Shown here: one piece after another, positions 1 through 7,145 of the stretch
Layout: each line of letters begins with the position of its first letter
Position numbering within the stretch: the stretch's first letter is position 1
Origin: Comamonadaceae bacterium
GTDB taxonomy: Bacteria > Pseudomonadota > Gammaproteobacteria > Burkholderiales > Burkholderiaceae_C
Direction: 5' to 3'
Assembly (NCBI GenBank): GCA_947378785.1
Contig: CANCLK010000003.1
Coordinates: 1-64,000 of the forward strand
DNA: 64,000 bases
Program-made: the position numbers and the translations under genes
The notes under the pieces: model-generated
What the model was told of the DNA's origin: nothing
Database searches by the model: none
The model's input: the letters and a program-made list of their open reading frames with translations, nothing else

Positions 1-1206
1 GTCGCCGTGCCTGTCACGCTGCGCGTGGCGCGTGCCGTCAAGGTGATCGGCATGCCGCTGACCCAGGCGCAATGTGCTGACGCTCTGACGCGCTTGGGTC
101 TTCCGGTTATTGACGGTGATGGCACCTTGACCGTGACGCCGCCAAGCTACCGTTTTGACTTGCAGATAGAAGAAGACCTGATCGAAGAAGTGGTCCGTAT
201 GGTGGGCTACAACCAGTTGCCGAGCACCCCCCCCCTAGGCCCCATTACGGCGCGCATCAGCGCTGAAGCCGAACGCAGCCCCTTTGCCGTGCGCCGTTCG
301 CTGGCCGCGCTGGGCTACCAAGAAACCATCAACTTCAGCTTTGTGGAAGAGCGCTGGGAGCGCGAGCTGGCGGGCAATCCGACCCCGATCAAGTTGCTGA
401 ATCCGATTGCCAGCCAGATGAGCGTGATGCGTTCTTCGCTGGTCGGCTCGCTGCTGCAAGTGCTGAAGTTCAACCTGGATCGCAAAGCCAGCCGAGTGCG
501 GGTGTTTGAACTCGGTCGCGTGTTCTTGCGCAGCCCGCAAACGCGCAACACCGACACCACGGTGGCCGGCTTTGACCAGCCGATGCACGTTGCTGGTTTG
601 GCCTATGGCGCGCTCGACAGTTTGGCTTGGTCACAGACCGACTGCAATGTCGACTTCTTTGACATCAAGGGCCATGTTGAGGCATTGCTGGCACCGCTGC
701 AAGCCGTTTTTGAGCCTGCCACTCACCCAGCGATGCATCCTGGCCGCTGCGCGAGTGTCAGCGTGCAGGGCAGGGCGATCGGCTTCGTTGGCGAGTTGCA
801 CCCGCAATGGCGTCAGGGTTACGAATTGCCGCAAGCCCCGATCTTGTTTGAACTTGAACTCGACGCCGTATTGCAACGCCGGGTGCCGCTGTTTAGCCAT
901 GTCAGCAAGCATCAACCGGTCGAGCGCGACTTGGCTGTGATCGTCAGCGAAAGCGTCACGCACGCGGCGTTGAAGGCGGCCATCGACAGCGCGGGCATCG
1001 GCAGCGTGCTGCGCTCTGCCACCCTGTTCGACGTCTACCGGCCGCAGCAAGCCAGTGCCAATATGCAGCTGGGCGAGAAAAGTTTGGCGGTTCGCCTAGT
1101 GCTTAGTCGAGACGATGCAACACTGACCGAAGAGCAAATTGATGTGGCCGTGAAGGCTGTGGTTGAACGGCTGCAAACCGTGCTCGGTGCTCGCTTGCGT
1201 GGCTGA
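1..1206 (+). CDS. pheT: Phenylalanine--tRNA ligase beta subunit, C-terminal part (5' end outside window)
   Basis: This is the last ~400 residues of the beta subunit of phenylalanyl-tRNA synthetase, the cytoplasmic alpha2beta2 enzyme that charges tRNA-Phe. The reading frame is open from base 1, so the gene starts before the window; the family is usually ~800 residues. An acidic B5-type segment with YRFDLQIEEDLIEEVVRM lies near residue 55, the catalytic-like core follows, and the C-terminal FDX-ACB anticodon-binding domain is recognised by KHQPVERDLAVIV. ihfA follows 55 bases downstream, the usual pheT-ihfA order in proteobacteria, where the two are commonly co-transcribed. Confidence 0.96.
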   Translation, partial: VAVPVTLRVARAVKVIGMPLTQAQCADALTRLGLPVIDGDGTLTVTPPSYRFDLQIEEDLIEEVVRMVGYNQLPSTPPLGPITARISAEAERSPFAVRRSLAALGYQETINFSFVEERWERELAGNPTPIKLLNPIASQMSVMRSSLVGSLLQVLKFNLDRKASRVRVFELGRVFLRSPQTRNTDTTVAGFDQPMHVAGLAYGALDSLAWSQTDCNVDFFDIKGHVEALLAPLQAVFEPATHPAMHPGRCASVSVQGRAIGFVGELHPQWRQGYELPQAPILFELELDAVLQRRVPLFSHVSKHQPVERDLAVIVSESVTHAALKAAIDSAGIGSVLRSATLFDVYRPQQASANMQLGEKSLAVRLVLSRDDATLTEEQIDVAVKAVVERLQTVLGARLRG

Positions 1207-1261
1207 AACACGGCACAATCCGACAACCACACCAACACACGACAGCGGGCAAGGAGCCAAG

Positions 1262-1573
1262 ATGGAATTTTCTGTTGACAGTCTGGAAACCCCAGCGCTG
1301 ACCAAAGCCCATTTGGCTGAGTTGCTGTTCGAGAAAATTGGCCTCAACAAGCGTGAGTCCAAGGACATGGTGGACGCCTTTTTTGTGCTGATCTCCGATG
1401 ACCTAGTGGATGGCAATGACGTGAAGATATCCGGTTTTGGCAACTTCCAGATTCGCACCAAAGCCCCGCGTCCAGGCCGCAATCCCAGAACCGGCGAAGC
1501 CATCCCCATCGAGGCCCGACGGGTGGTCACCTTCCACGCCAGCATCAAACTCAAAGAGCAAATTCAAGGTTGA
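1262..1573 (+). CDS. ihfA: Integration host factor subunit alpha
   Basis: This 103-residue protein is one half of the IHF heterodimer, a nucleoid protein that bends DNA in recombination, replication and sigma-54 transcription. The HU/IHF fold is clear: an N-terminal helical part (TKAHLAELLFEKIGLNKRES), the GFGNFQIRTKAPRPGRNP arm with the proline that intercalates into DNA, and TGEAIPIEARRVVTFH. The ATG at 1262 is preceded by AAGGAG at 1251-1256, which decides the start over upstream in-frame codons. The position after pheT supports the alpha rather than the beta subunit. The N-terminus is a few residues longer than in E. coli. Confidence 0.95.
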   Translation: MEFSVDSLETPALTKAHLAELLFEKIGLNKRESKDMVDAFFVLISDDLVDGNDVKISGFGNFQIRTKAPRPGRNPRTGEAIPIEARRVVTFHASIKLKEQIQG

Positions 1574-1679
1574 TTCTGCGCAGATACGGGGCGGGAAGCG
1601 TTTTTTTTAAAAAATAGTTTGCAATGGTTTGCAGTTGCTTTCGACTTAGAGTAAATTCGTAGCTTTCCTCAACAGCGCA

Positions 1680-2165
1680 TTGATTTCCTTGGAGAAAGAC
1701 CTCCCCCTGATTCCCGCCAAACGCTACTTCACCATAGGTGAAGTCAGTGAGCTGTGCGGCGTTAAACCTCACGTGCTCCGTTACTGGGAGCAAGAGTTCA
1801 CGCAACTGCGCCCAATGAAACGGCGCGGGAATCGCCGCTACTACCAGCACCATGAAGTGCTGATGATCCGACGCATCCGTGACCTGCTCTACGACGAGGG
1901 CTTCACCATCAGCGGCGCACGCAACAAGCTCCAAGAAATCGTCCAGACCGAGCGCGACAAACGCCGCAATGGCGAAGTGATGCTGGAGGGTGTCGATGAT
2001 TTAGCTGACGCTGTGGATGAACTTGATGACTTGGCCGATGCGTCTGAATTCGAAGGCGCTGATTCATCCAATTCTTCTGCATCGCTAGGCGACAACATGT
2101 CGCGACAGCGTCTTGAAATCGTTCGCCGCGAACTCACCGAAATCAGGGATTTACTTGCCGCTTAA
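1680..2165 (+). CDS. MerR family transcriptional regulator
   Basis: This 161-residue protein has a MerR-type winged helix at residues ~15-80: FTIGEVSELCGVKPHVLRYW, then RRGNRRYYQHHEV and a second helical pair. The C-terminal half is acidic and low in complexity (DDLADAVDELDDLADASE) and lacks the cysteines of metal-sensing MerR proteins, so the ligand is unknown. No ATG is available; a TTG at 1680 is the first start after an in-frame stop at 1647-1649, and there is no strong ribosome-binding site. Its place after ihfA and before tRNA-Pro is conserved in Burkholderiales. I infer a housekeeping regulator of unknown target. Confidence 0.85.
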   Translation: MISLEKDLPLIPAKRYFTIGEVSELCGVKPHVLRYWEQEFTQLRPMKRRGNRRYYQHHEVLMIRRIRDLLYDEGFTISGARNKLQEIVQTERDKRRNGEVMLEGVDDLADAVDELDDLADASEFEGADSSNSSASLGDNMSRQRLEIVRRELTEIRDLLAA

Positions 2166-2181
2166 GTGGTGGTGAGCGGGC

Positions 2182-2187
2182 TATAAT
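2182..2187 (+). promoter_or_regulatory. -10 box of the tRNA-Pro promoter
   Basis: A perfect TATAAT ends ten bases before the first base of the tRNA, the spacing expected for a stable-RNA promoter. A convincing -35 box at normal distance is not obvious; TTGCCG at 2155-2160 is too far (21-base spacer). The promoter lies just after the MerR stop codon. Confidence 0.6.
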
Positions 2188-2196
2188 TTCGAGCTT

Positions 2197-2273
2197 CGGT
2201 GTGTGGCGCAGCCTGGTAGCGCACTTGCATGGGGTGCAAGGGGTCGAAGGTTCGAATCCTTTCACACCGACCA
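2197..2273 (+). tRNA. tRNA-Pro (anticodon GGG)
   Basis: The 77-base gene folds as a normal cloverleaf. The acceptor stem pairs CGGTGTG with CACACCG and the 3' CCA is encoded. The anticodon stem CTTGC/GCAAG encloses the loop ATGGGGT, giving anticodon GGG. The T arm contains GGTTCGAATCC. It is followed at 12 bases by a strong terminator. Confidence 0.97.
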
Positions 2274-2284
2274 GTAGACAGTAC

Positions 2285-2321
2285 AAAGGCCTTCAAGGAG
2301 AAATTCTTGAAGGCCTTTTTT
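2285..2321 (+). terminator. Rho-independent terminator of tRNA-Pro
   Basis: A 13-base-pair perfect stem (AAAGGCCTTCAAG at 2285-2297 with its complement at 2306-2318), an eight-base loop and a T run through 2321. Confidence 0.92.
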
Positions 2322-2461
2322 CATTTGTGAATCGATTGCTTCCATTGATGCCGTGTACAAAGCGGCACATTGATTGATCGCTAAAAGTGGGAGAGCATAC
2401 GGGTGGACGTCCCAAAGGAAGGTGGATAGTTCTGATCTATGACTTTTCCTGGGGGGAAGTC

Positions 2462-2554
2462 ATGAGCACTCAGCGTTTTCCTTCCGAATTCAAGTCAGAG
2501 GCTGGTCGCAGTGGTGTCAGTCAAATTAGGCGAGCGCGTCAGCTTAGCCACTAG
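2462..2554 (+). pseudogene. Remnant of IS3-family transposase orfA
   Basis: The frame starts with an ATG preceded by a purine-rich GGGGGGAAG and reads MSTQRFPSEFKSEA, the typical N-terminus of IS3/IS407-type OrfA proteins. After residue 14 the frame departs from the family, ending at a TAG after 30 codons. A plus-one shift at that point gives VVSVKLGERVSLAT, which weakly resembles the next part of the OrfA helix-turn-helix, so at least one frameshift plus truncation is likely. No OrfB or clear terminal repeats are visible nearby. The family call rests on a short match. Confidence 0.55.
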
Positions 2555-2671
2555 CGGGTGATCGGTGTAAATGGGTGTGATGCTGCACTACAGGCGCTTT
2601 ACGCCCATCGCCGTTAAGGCAAGGGACAGTTCGCTTGCGTCTCCAATATGGCAAAACAGGGTCTTGATGAA

Positions 2672-2690
2672 TGTCCCATTAAAAGGGACA
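2672..2690. repeat. Short inverted repeat TGTCCC/GGGACA
   Basis: TGTCCC at 2672-2677 and GGGACA at 2685-2690 are complementary around a seven-base AT-rich spacer. It may be an insertion-sequence end relic or a small hairpin; nothing decides between them. Confidence 0.4.
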
Positions 2691-3082
2691 CCGACCCATT
2701 ATTAGCAATGCTCGCGGCTAGCTGTCAACATTCATGAGGATCGCCCCAGATATGGGGAATCGGTGGTGCGCTGAATTAAATGGCATCCGACATGAAAATG
2801 CGTACGAGTAACGTAGGCCATGAACGCCGGTCGAGTAGTGCACCAGGCTGTGCAATTAAGCTCTATTTCATTTCGGAACGCTAGTTGCGGACATACGTAA
2901 GTGTGTTTCCACAATAAAAACGCCGTCACAGTCACTTGGGCGGAATCAGCCCTGAAGCATTTGAACGTGCCTCAGTTTGAAGCTAGGATTTGACTTCTGT
3001 TGCGAGGGACGTCCAGCCACCTCTTGGACAAAGACTTGTTCGAGCAGAAAGCCTCCGTGGGACCGATGTTCTCCGTTCGTGA

Positions 3083-4159
3083 TTAGCGCAAACCCGGTGC
3101 AAGGATTACGTTCGGCACCGACAGCTGCGCTGGCATGGCTTCCAAGAGTCGTGCCAGCAGTTCCGCCGCAGCTGGCGACAGGATCTGCCCCTTGCGCCGC
3201 ATCACGCCCACGGTCCGCATCATCACGGGTTCAACCAATGGCCTGAAATTGAGTCCATCGAGTGGTGGACGCCGCGCGCCTAGGGCGGAAACAACTGATA
3301 CGCCGGCGCCTTCCGAAATAAGCGCGGCCATGGTGGTCGTGTTAGACACCTCATAGCGCGGACGCCGGACGCCTTCAGGAATATTTCTAGACTGCAGGCG
3401 GGTTTGCAATCCCCAATCAGAGCTAAAGCCGATGACGCGGAACTTGTCCAGTTCGCGCCAGCGCACCGGGTCGTCGCTTTCGTCCAGAGCTGACGGCGAT
3501 GCATACATCACGCCGTAACGATCCTGAAATAGCGGCTGAAAGTCGATCTGTGCATCTTCCTGCCAGATGTTCGAAATTCCGAATGCTACATCGCCGGCTA
3601 AAAGCCGGCGCTGCACGCCTTCAGCGTTTTCCTCGCGGAGGTAGACGTTGATGTTGGGCCGATCCTGGATAAAGCGGGCCACGGTAGCTGGAATTAAAAG
3701 CGTCATGACCGAAGGCACAGCTGCCAGCCCGACTGAGCCGCGCTCGACATTACCAAGGGCGCGCATCGAAAGCAGCGCACGCTCCATGTCCTTGAGCAGG
3801 CGCTCTGCTACGGGCATGAATTCGGCACCTGCCGCTGTGGCTGTGAACGAGCGCGTACTCCGGTCAAAGAGTTTGAGTCCAAGATCAGCTTCTAGCTGCG
3901 CGATCGTCAGGCTGAGCGCCGACTGCGACACGCACAGGATTCTGGAAGCCTTGGTGAGGTTGCCGGTTTTTGCCGCCACAACAAAGCTGCGCAGGTGCCT
4001 TACGGAAACTTTCCCGGGTTTGAGGTGTGTGTCTATGTCGTGCTCCCAAGGGTCTGTTGATCGTTCGATCGAATATATCAATTCATGACTATATTGAATT
4101 TGCCCAATTAAATGCTCGCTTCCTATACTAATAGTTACACCTAAGCTGCGCAGCCCCAC
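3083..4159 (-). CDS. LysR family transcriptional regulator
   Basis: This is a LysR-type regulator with an N-terminal helix-turn-helix (LRSFVVAAKTGNLTKASRIL, then SQSALSLTIAQLE) and a periplasmic-binding-protein-like effector domain. It diverges from the propeller-SDR-TctC operon starting at 4183, which it probably controls. The start is uncertain. The only upstream ATG (4159) gives 358 residues with an unusual ~52-residue extension before the DNA-binding domain and leaves 23 bases between the divergent starts. A TTG at 4081 gives 332 residues and a more normal intergenic space. The effector is unknown. Confidence 0.85.
   Translation of the reverse strand: MGLRSLGVTISIGSEHLIGQIQYSHELIYSIERSTDPWEHDIDTHLKPGKVSVRHLRSFVVAAKTGNLTKASRILCVSQSALSLTIAQLEADLGLKLFDRSTRSFTATAAGAEFMPVAERLLKDMERALLSMRALGNVERGSVGLAAVPSVMTLLIPATVARFIQDRPNINVYLREENAEGVQRRLLAGDVAFGISNIWQEDAQIDFQPLFQDRYGVMYASPSALDESDDPVRWRELDKFRVIGFSSDWGLQTRLQSRNIPEGVRRPRYEVSNTTTMAALISEGAGVSVVSALGARRPPLDGLNFRPLVEPVMMRTVGVMRRKGQILSPAAAELLARLLEAMPAQLSVPNVILAPGLR
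4080..4100. promoter_or_regulatory. Inverted repeat in the LysR/propeller divergent region
   Basis: AATTCA at 4080-4085 and TGAATT at 4095-4100 form a dyad with a nine-base AT-rich spacer, upstream of the propeller gene and around the likely LysR start. The size and position fit a LysR recognition site, but this is inferred from symmetry alone. Confidence 0.35.
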
Positions 4160-4182
4160 TGGAAAATACTTGAGGAGACATC

Positions 4183-5151
4183 ATGACGCCAATGCTTCTC
4201 ATAGGGACTGACGGCTACTCGGTTTGGTTCAGCGACGATCTGGGCGAAAGCTTCAACCGTCTGCGCAGTGATACGGGCCTTTACAGCGAATCCCGCATTT
4301 ATGCGATGACGCCAGATCCGGTAGACCCTAGGCGCGTGCTCATTGGTACTGACAGCGGCCTGTATCAATTCGATGTCGCAAAGACCCGGTTCGAGCGCGT
4401 TGAATCCTTGATGAACGGGCTGGATGTCTGGTCGGTCGCGTTCGCACCGGATGACACTTCGCTGGTTCTGGCGGGCACTCGACAACCCGCCGCTGTTTTT
4501 CGTTCCACCGACGGTGGCCGGACCTGGGCCGCGACGCAGGCAGAAACAGTATTCCCGCAGACCTGCGCATTTGTGATAAACCCGCGTGTCACTCGCATCC
4601 AGTTTGCACACGACAATGCCCTGCGCGCTTGGGCCTCCATGGAACTGGGCGGTGTATGGGACAGCATGGACGGCGGCCAGACGTGGAGTCGTGCATCGGA
4701 GGGCCTTGTCAGTGACGACGTGCATGACATTTGCCTGTGGCAGGGGCGACTATTCGCCACCACCAATCGCGGCCTGCACACAAGTGACGACGGAGCTGAA
4801 ATATGGGTGCGCCAATCGCTTGACTTGCCCGGCAACCAGTATCTGCGCACGGTTCATCCCCTGCGTAGTGATCCGAACATCATGTTCTTGGGCGGAGGTG
4901 ACGGGCCGCCCGGCACCATTGGCTATATGTTGCGCAGTGTGGATGCTGGCAGAACCTGGGCGCGCGTCGAGCTTCCGCTCGAACCACAGAGCACGATCTA
5001 CGCGATTGCATCCCTTGCCACTAACGCCCGCGTGCTGTTCGCCATGTCGGCTCTAGGCCAGGTCTACCGCAGCGAAGACCGGGGACTGAGCTGGGCTGCG
5101 CTGCCGCGTCGCATAGGTGGCATTCGGTCTCTCGCATTGGTCGAGAAATAG
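4183..5151 (+). CDS. Asp-box beta-propeller protein (BNR/sialidase-like fold), cytoplasmic
   Basis: The 322-residue protein has six Asp-box motifs (S-x-D-x-G-x-x-W/F): SDDLGESF, STDGGRTW, SMDGGQTW, TSDDGAEIW, SVDAGRTW and SEDRGLSW, spread evenly from residue ~17 to ~300. This predicts a six- or seven-bladed propeller like those of sialidases and Vps10/sortilin-type proteins. No signal peptide or membrane segment is seen, unusual for this fold. GAGGAG lies just before the ATG. It is the first gene of an operon with the SDR (5207) and a TctC protein (6023), so a cytoplasmic role in metabolising the imported compound (for example hydrolase or lactonase) is possible. The substrate is unknown, and sialidase activity is not implied. 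Confidence 0.7.
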   Translation: MTPMLLIGTDGYSVWFSDDLGESFNRLRSDTGLYSESRIYAMTPDPVDPRRVLIGTDSGLYQFDVAKTRFERVESLMNGLDVWSVAFAPDDTSLVLAGTRQPAAVFRSTDGGRTWAATQAETVFPQTCAFVINPRVTRIQFAHDNALRAWASMELGGVWDSMDGGQTWSRASEGLVSDDVHDICLWQGRLFATTNRGLHTSDDGAEIWVRQSLDLPGNQYLRTVHPLRSDPNIMFLGGGDGPPGTIGYMLRSVDAGRTWARVELPLEPQSTIYAIASLATNARVLFAMSALGQVYRSEDRGLSWAALPRRIGGIRSLALVEK

Positions 5152-5206
5152 GACCAAAAGACGAAATCGCAGACAACGTTTTTTCATGAACAACTAGGAG
5201 CAATGA

Positions 5207-5986
5207 ATGGAACTCAAAATCAAGGGCCGCAATGCCATCGTTTGCGCATCTAGCAAGGGGTTGGGGCGTGGCTGCGCAAGAGCTCTCGCACGCGAGGGGG
5301 TCAACGTCGTCATCAACGGTCGCAATGCCGATGAAGTTGCGAAGACCGCGGCGGAAATTCGCGCTGAAAGCTCGGTCATCGTCACTGAAGTGGTGGCCGA
5401 CATCGCCACCCCAGAAGGGCGCGCGAAATTGCTAAGGGCCTGCCCTGCGCCCGATATCCTCATTAATAACGCGGGGGGGCCGCCCCCCCGCGATTTCCGG
5501 GAGTTGGATGAAGCTGCATGGCATGAAGGTCTCACACCCAACCTGATCGCGCCGATCATGCTCATTCGCGCCACCGTCGACGGGATGATTGAGCGAAAAT
5601 TCGGCCGCATCGTGAATATCACATCTCGTTCGGTGAAAACGCCGCTGCTGCACTTGCCGGTCTCTAACGTGGCTCGCGCCGGGCTCACTGCATTCGTCGC
5701 GGGGTTGGCACGGCAGGTTGCAGTACACAACGTCATCATCAATGGGCTGCTGCCAGGCCCGTTCGATACCGAGCGTCAACGTGGCCCCATGAAAATTCGT
5801 GCAGAAAAGGCCGGTGTAACGCTTGACAAATGGCGAGCGCAGTTGACAGCCCAAATTCCCGCCGGTCGCTTCGGAACCGAAGAGGAGTTCGGTGCAGCCT
5901 GCGCGTACTTGTGCAGCGAAAACGTAGGATTTATGGTGGGGCAAAACCTGTTGTTGGACGGCGGCGGTTTCTTTTCCACTGTTTGA
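5207..5986 (+). CDS. SDR family oxidoreductase with atypical active site
   Basis: This 259-residue protein has the Rossmann fold of short-chain dehydrogenases: a glycine-rich cofactor loop CASSKGLGRG, LINNAGGPPP (the NNAG motif), and the C-terminal LLLDGGGFF. The catalytic Ser is present (NITSRSVKTP), but where classical members have YxxxK this one reads SNVAR, so both Tyr and Lys are replaced. Other members of the NNAGGPPP subgroup share such a change, from memory. It may be a reductase with another mechanism or a non-redox enzyme. It lies 55 bases after the propeller gene and 36 before a TctC gene, in one operon. Confidence 0.82.
   Translation: MELKIKGRNAIVCASSKGLGRGCARALAREGVNVVINGRNADEVAKTAAEIRAESSVIVTEVVADIATPEGRAKLLRACPAPDILINNAGGPPPRDFRELDEAAWHEGLTPNLIAPIMLIRATVDGMIERKFGRIVNITSRSVKTPLLHLPVSNVARAGLTAFVAGLARQVAVHNVIINGLLPGPFDTERQRGPMKIRAEKAGVTLDKWRAQLTAQIPAGRFGTEEEFGAACAYLCSENVGFMVGQNLLLDGGGFFSTV
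5470..5492. repeat. G7/C7 hairpin inside the SDR gene
   Basis: Ten bases containing seven G are followed by three bases and the perfect complement containing seven C. The segment encodes the NAGGPPPR part of the NNAG loop. Homopolymer runs of this length can slip in replication or cause sequencing errors, but the frame is intact here. Confidence 0.75.
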
Positions 5987-6022
5987 GTGCGAACGACCTA
6001 ACGCGAACTGAAGGAAGACATC

Positions 6023-6997
6023 ATGACAATGTGGAAACAGATCCTTAACTACTTGATCTTTATTGGCGTGATGCTTCCGGGCATTGTCCTGGCCCAGGCC
6101 TACCCGTCCAAGGCGATACGGCTGCTGGTGCCATTCGCGCCGGGTTCCAGCTCTGACGTGGTGAGCCGCATCATTGCGCAGCGGCTACAGACCACATTCG
6201 GCCAACCTGTACTGGTCGAAAACCGTGCCGGCGCAGGCGGCGCTATCGCGGCCGAGGCCGTGGCGCGTGCGCCCGCCGATGGCTACACACTCCTGACGGG
6301 TCTATCGGCATCGCAGGTGGTTAATCCCATCTTGATGGCTAAGCCCACGTATGACGGGTCGGCAGATTTCGAGCCGGTGACGCAGGTCGGTGTGGGAACG
6401 TTCTTTGTCGTTGTACATCCGTCTATGCACATTAATACCCTGCAGGAACTCATCTCCTATGTGAAGACTCAACCGCGCGGCTCCCAGGTATACGGCAGCT
6501 GGGGCCCCGGCTCTGGCGGCCACATCGTGGGCGAGGTGCTCAAGGACTACACGGGCATGACCATGGAACACGCGCCTTATAAGGGCTCGGCCCCATTGGT
6601 GGCAGATCTGATGGCCGGCCATTTGAAGATCGGAATCACGGATGCCGCGGCATCGTTGCCGCAAATTCGCGCAGGCAAGCTTCGCGCTATAGCGGCTACT
6701 GGCAGCCGCCGCTCACCGCGTCTTCCTGAGCTGCCGACGATTGCGGAGCAGGGCGTGCCCTATACGACCGATGCGTGGACCGGCTTATTCGCCCCCAAGG
6801 GCACCCCTTCAAACATCACCGAAAAGCTATATGGAGAAATCCTCAAGGTGTTGCAGGATCCAGCCTTGAGCACGCAGTTTCAAGACTTGGGCTACACCAT
6901 TACTGGCGTGTCACCCGCAGAGTTCAAGACGATCATCGCCAGAGACACTGCCACGATGAAACAGGTCATCCAGAAGACCAACATCCGGATGGATTGA
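6023..6997 (+). CDS. TTT-type (Bug/TctC) periplasmic substrate-binding protein 1
   Basis: A 324-residue periplasmic binding protein of the tripartite tricarboxylate transporter family, which captures organic acids for TctAB-type permeases. A Sec signal peptide ends near residue 25 (GIVLAQA). The two ligand loops are visible as VPFAPGSSSDVVSR and ENRAGAGG; the usual PGG in the first is PGS. GAAGGAAG precedes the ATG. It closes the operon with the propeller and SDR, so its ligand is probably the substrate of those proteins. No TctAB genes are adjacent; the only pair in the window is at 38.6-40.6 kb. Confidence 0.9.
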   Translation: MTMWKQILNYLIFIGVMLPGIVLAQAYPSKAIRLLVPFAPGSSSDVVSRIIAQRLQTTFGQPVLVENRAGAGGAIAAEAVARAPADGYTLLTGLSASQVVNPILMAKPTYDGSADFEPVTQVGVGTFFVVVHPSMHINTLQELISYVKTQPRGSQVYGSWGPGSGGHIVGEVLKDYTGMTMEHAPYKGSAPLVADLMAGHLKIGITDAAASLPQIRAGKLRAIAATGSRRSPRLPELPTIAEQGVPYTTDAWTGLFAPKGTPSNITEKLYGEILKVLQDPALSTQFQDLGYTITGVSPAEFKTIIARDTATMKQVIQKTNIRMD

Positions 6998-7145
6998 GTC
7001 TCGTGCTCTCGACGATTGAGGTCAAAGTTAGAGCGGTTCGAGCTACCGGTTAAATTTACATTGCTGTTCTCATATCCATCATTCTCTAGGTTGATGGAGT
7101 TCTTGTAAATATGACGGTACGGTTTATGGGGAGCAGGTCACCTAC

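Larger units (their letters stand above)
2322..3082. other. Gene-poor interval with mobile-element relics
   Basis: About 760 bases between the tRNA-Pro terminator and the LysR gene carry no convincing intact gene. The interval holds the start of an IS3-type orfA (2462-2554) and a short inverted repeat at 2672-2690. Short open frames at 2732-2935 (minus) and 2977-3246 (plus) resemble no family I know. It marks the change from core genes to accessory catabolic genes. Confidence 0.6.
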
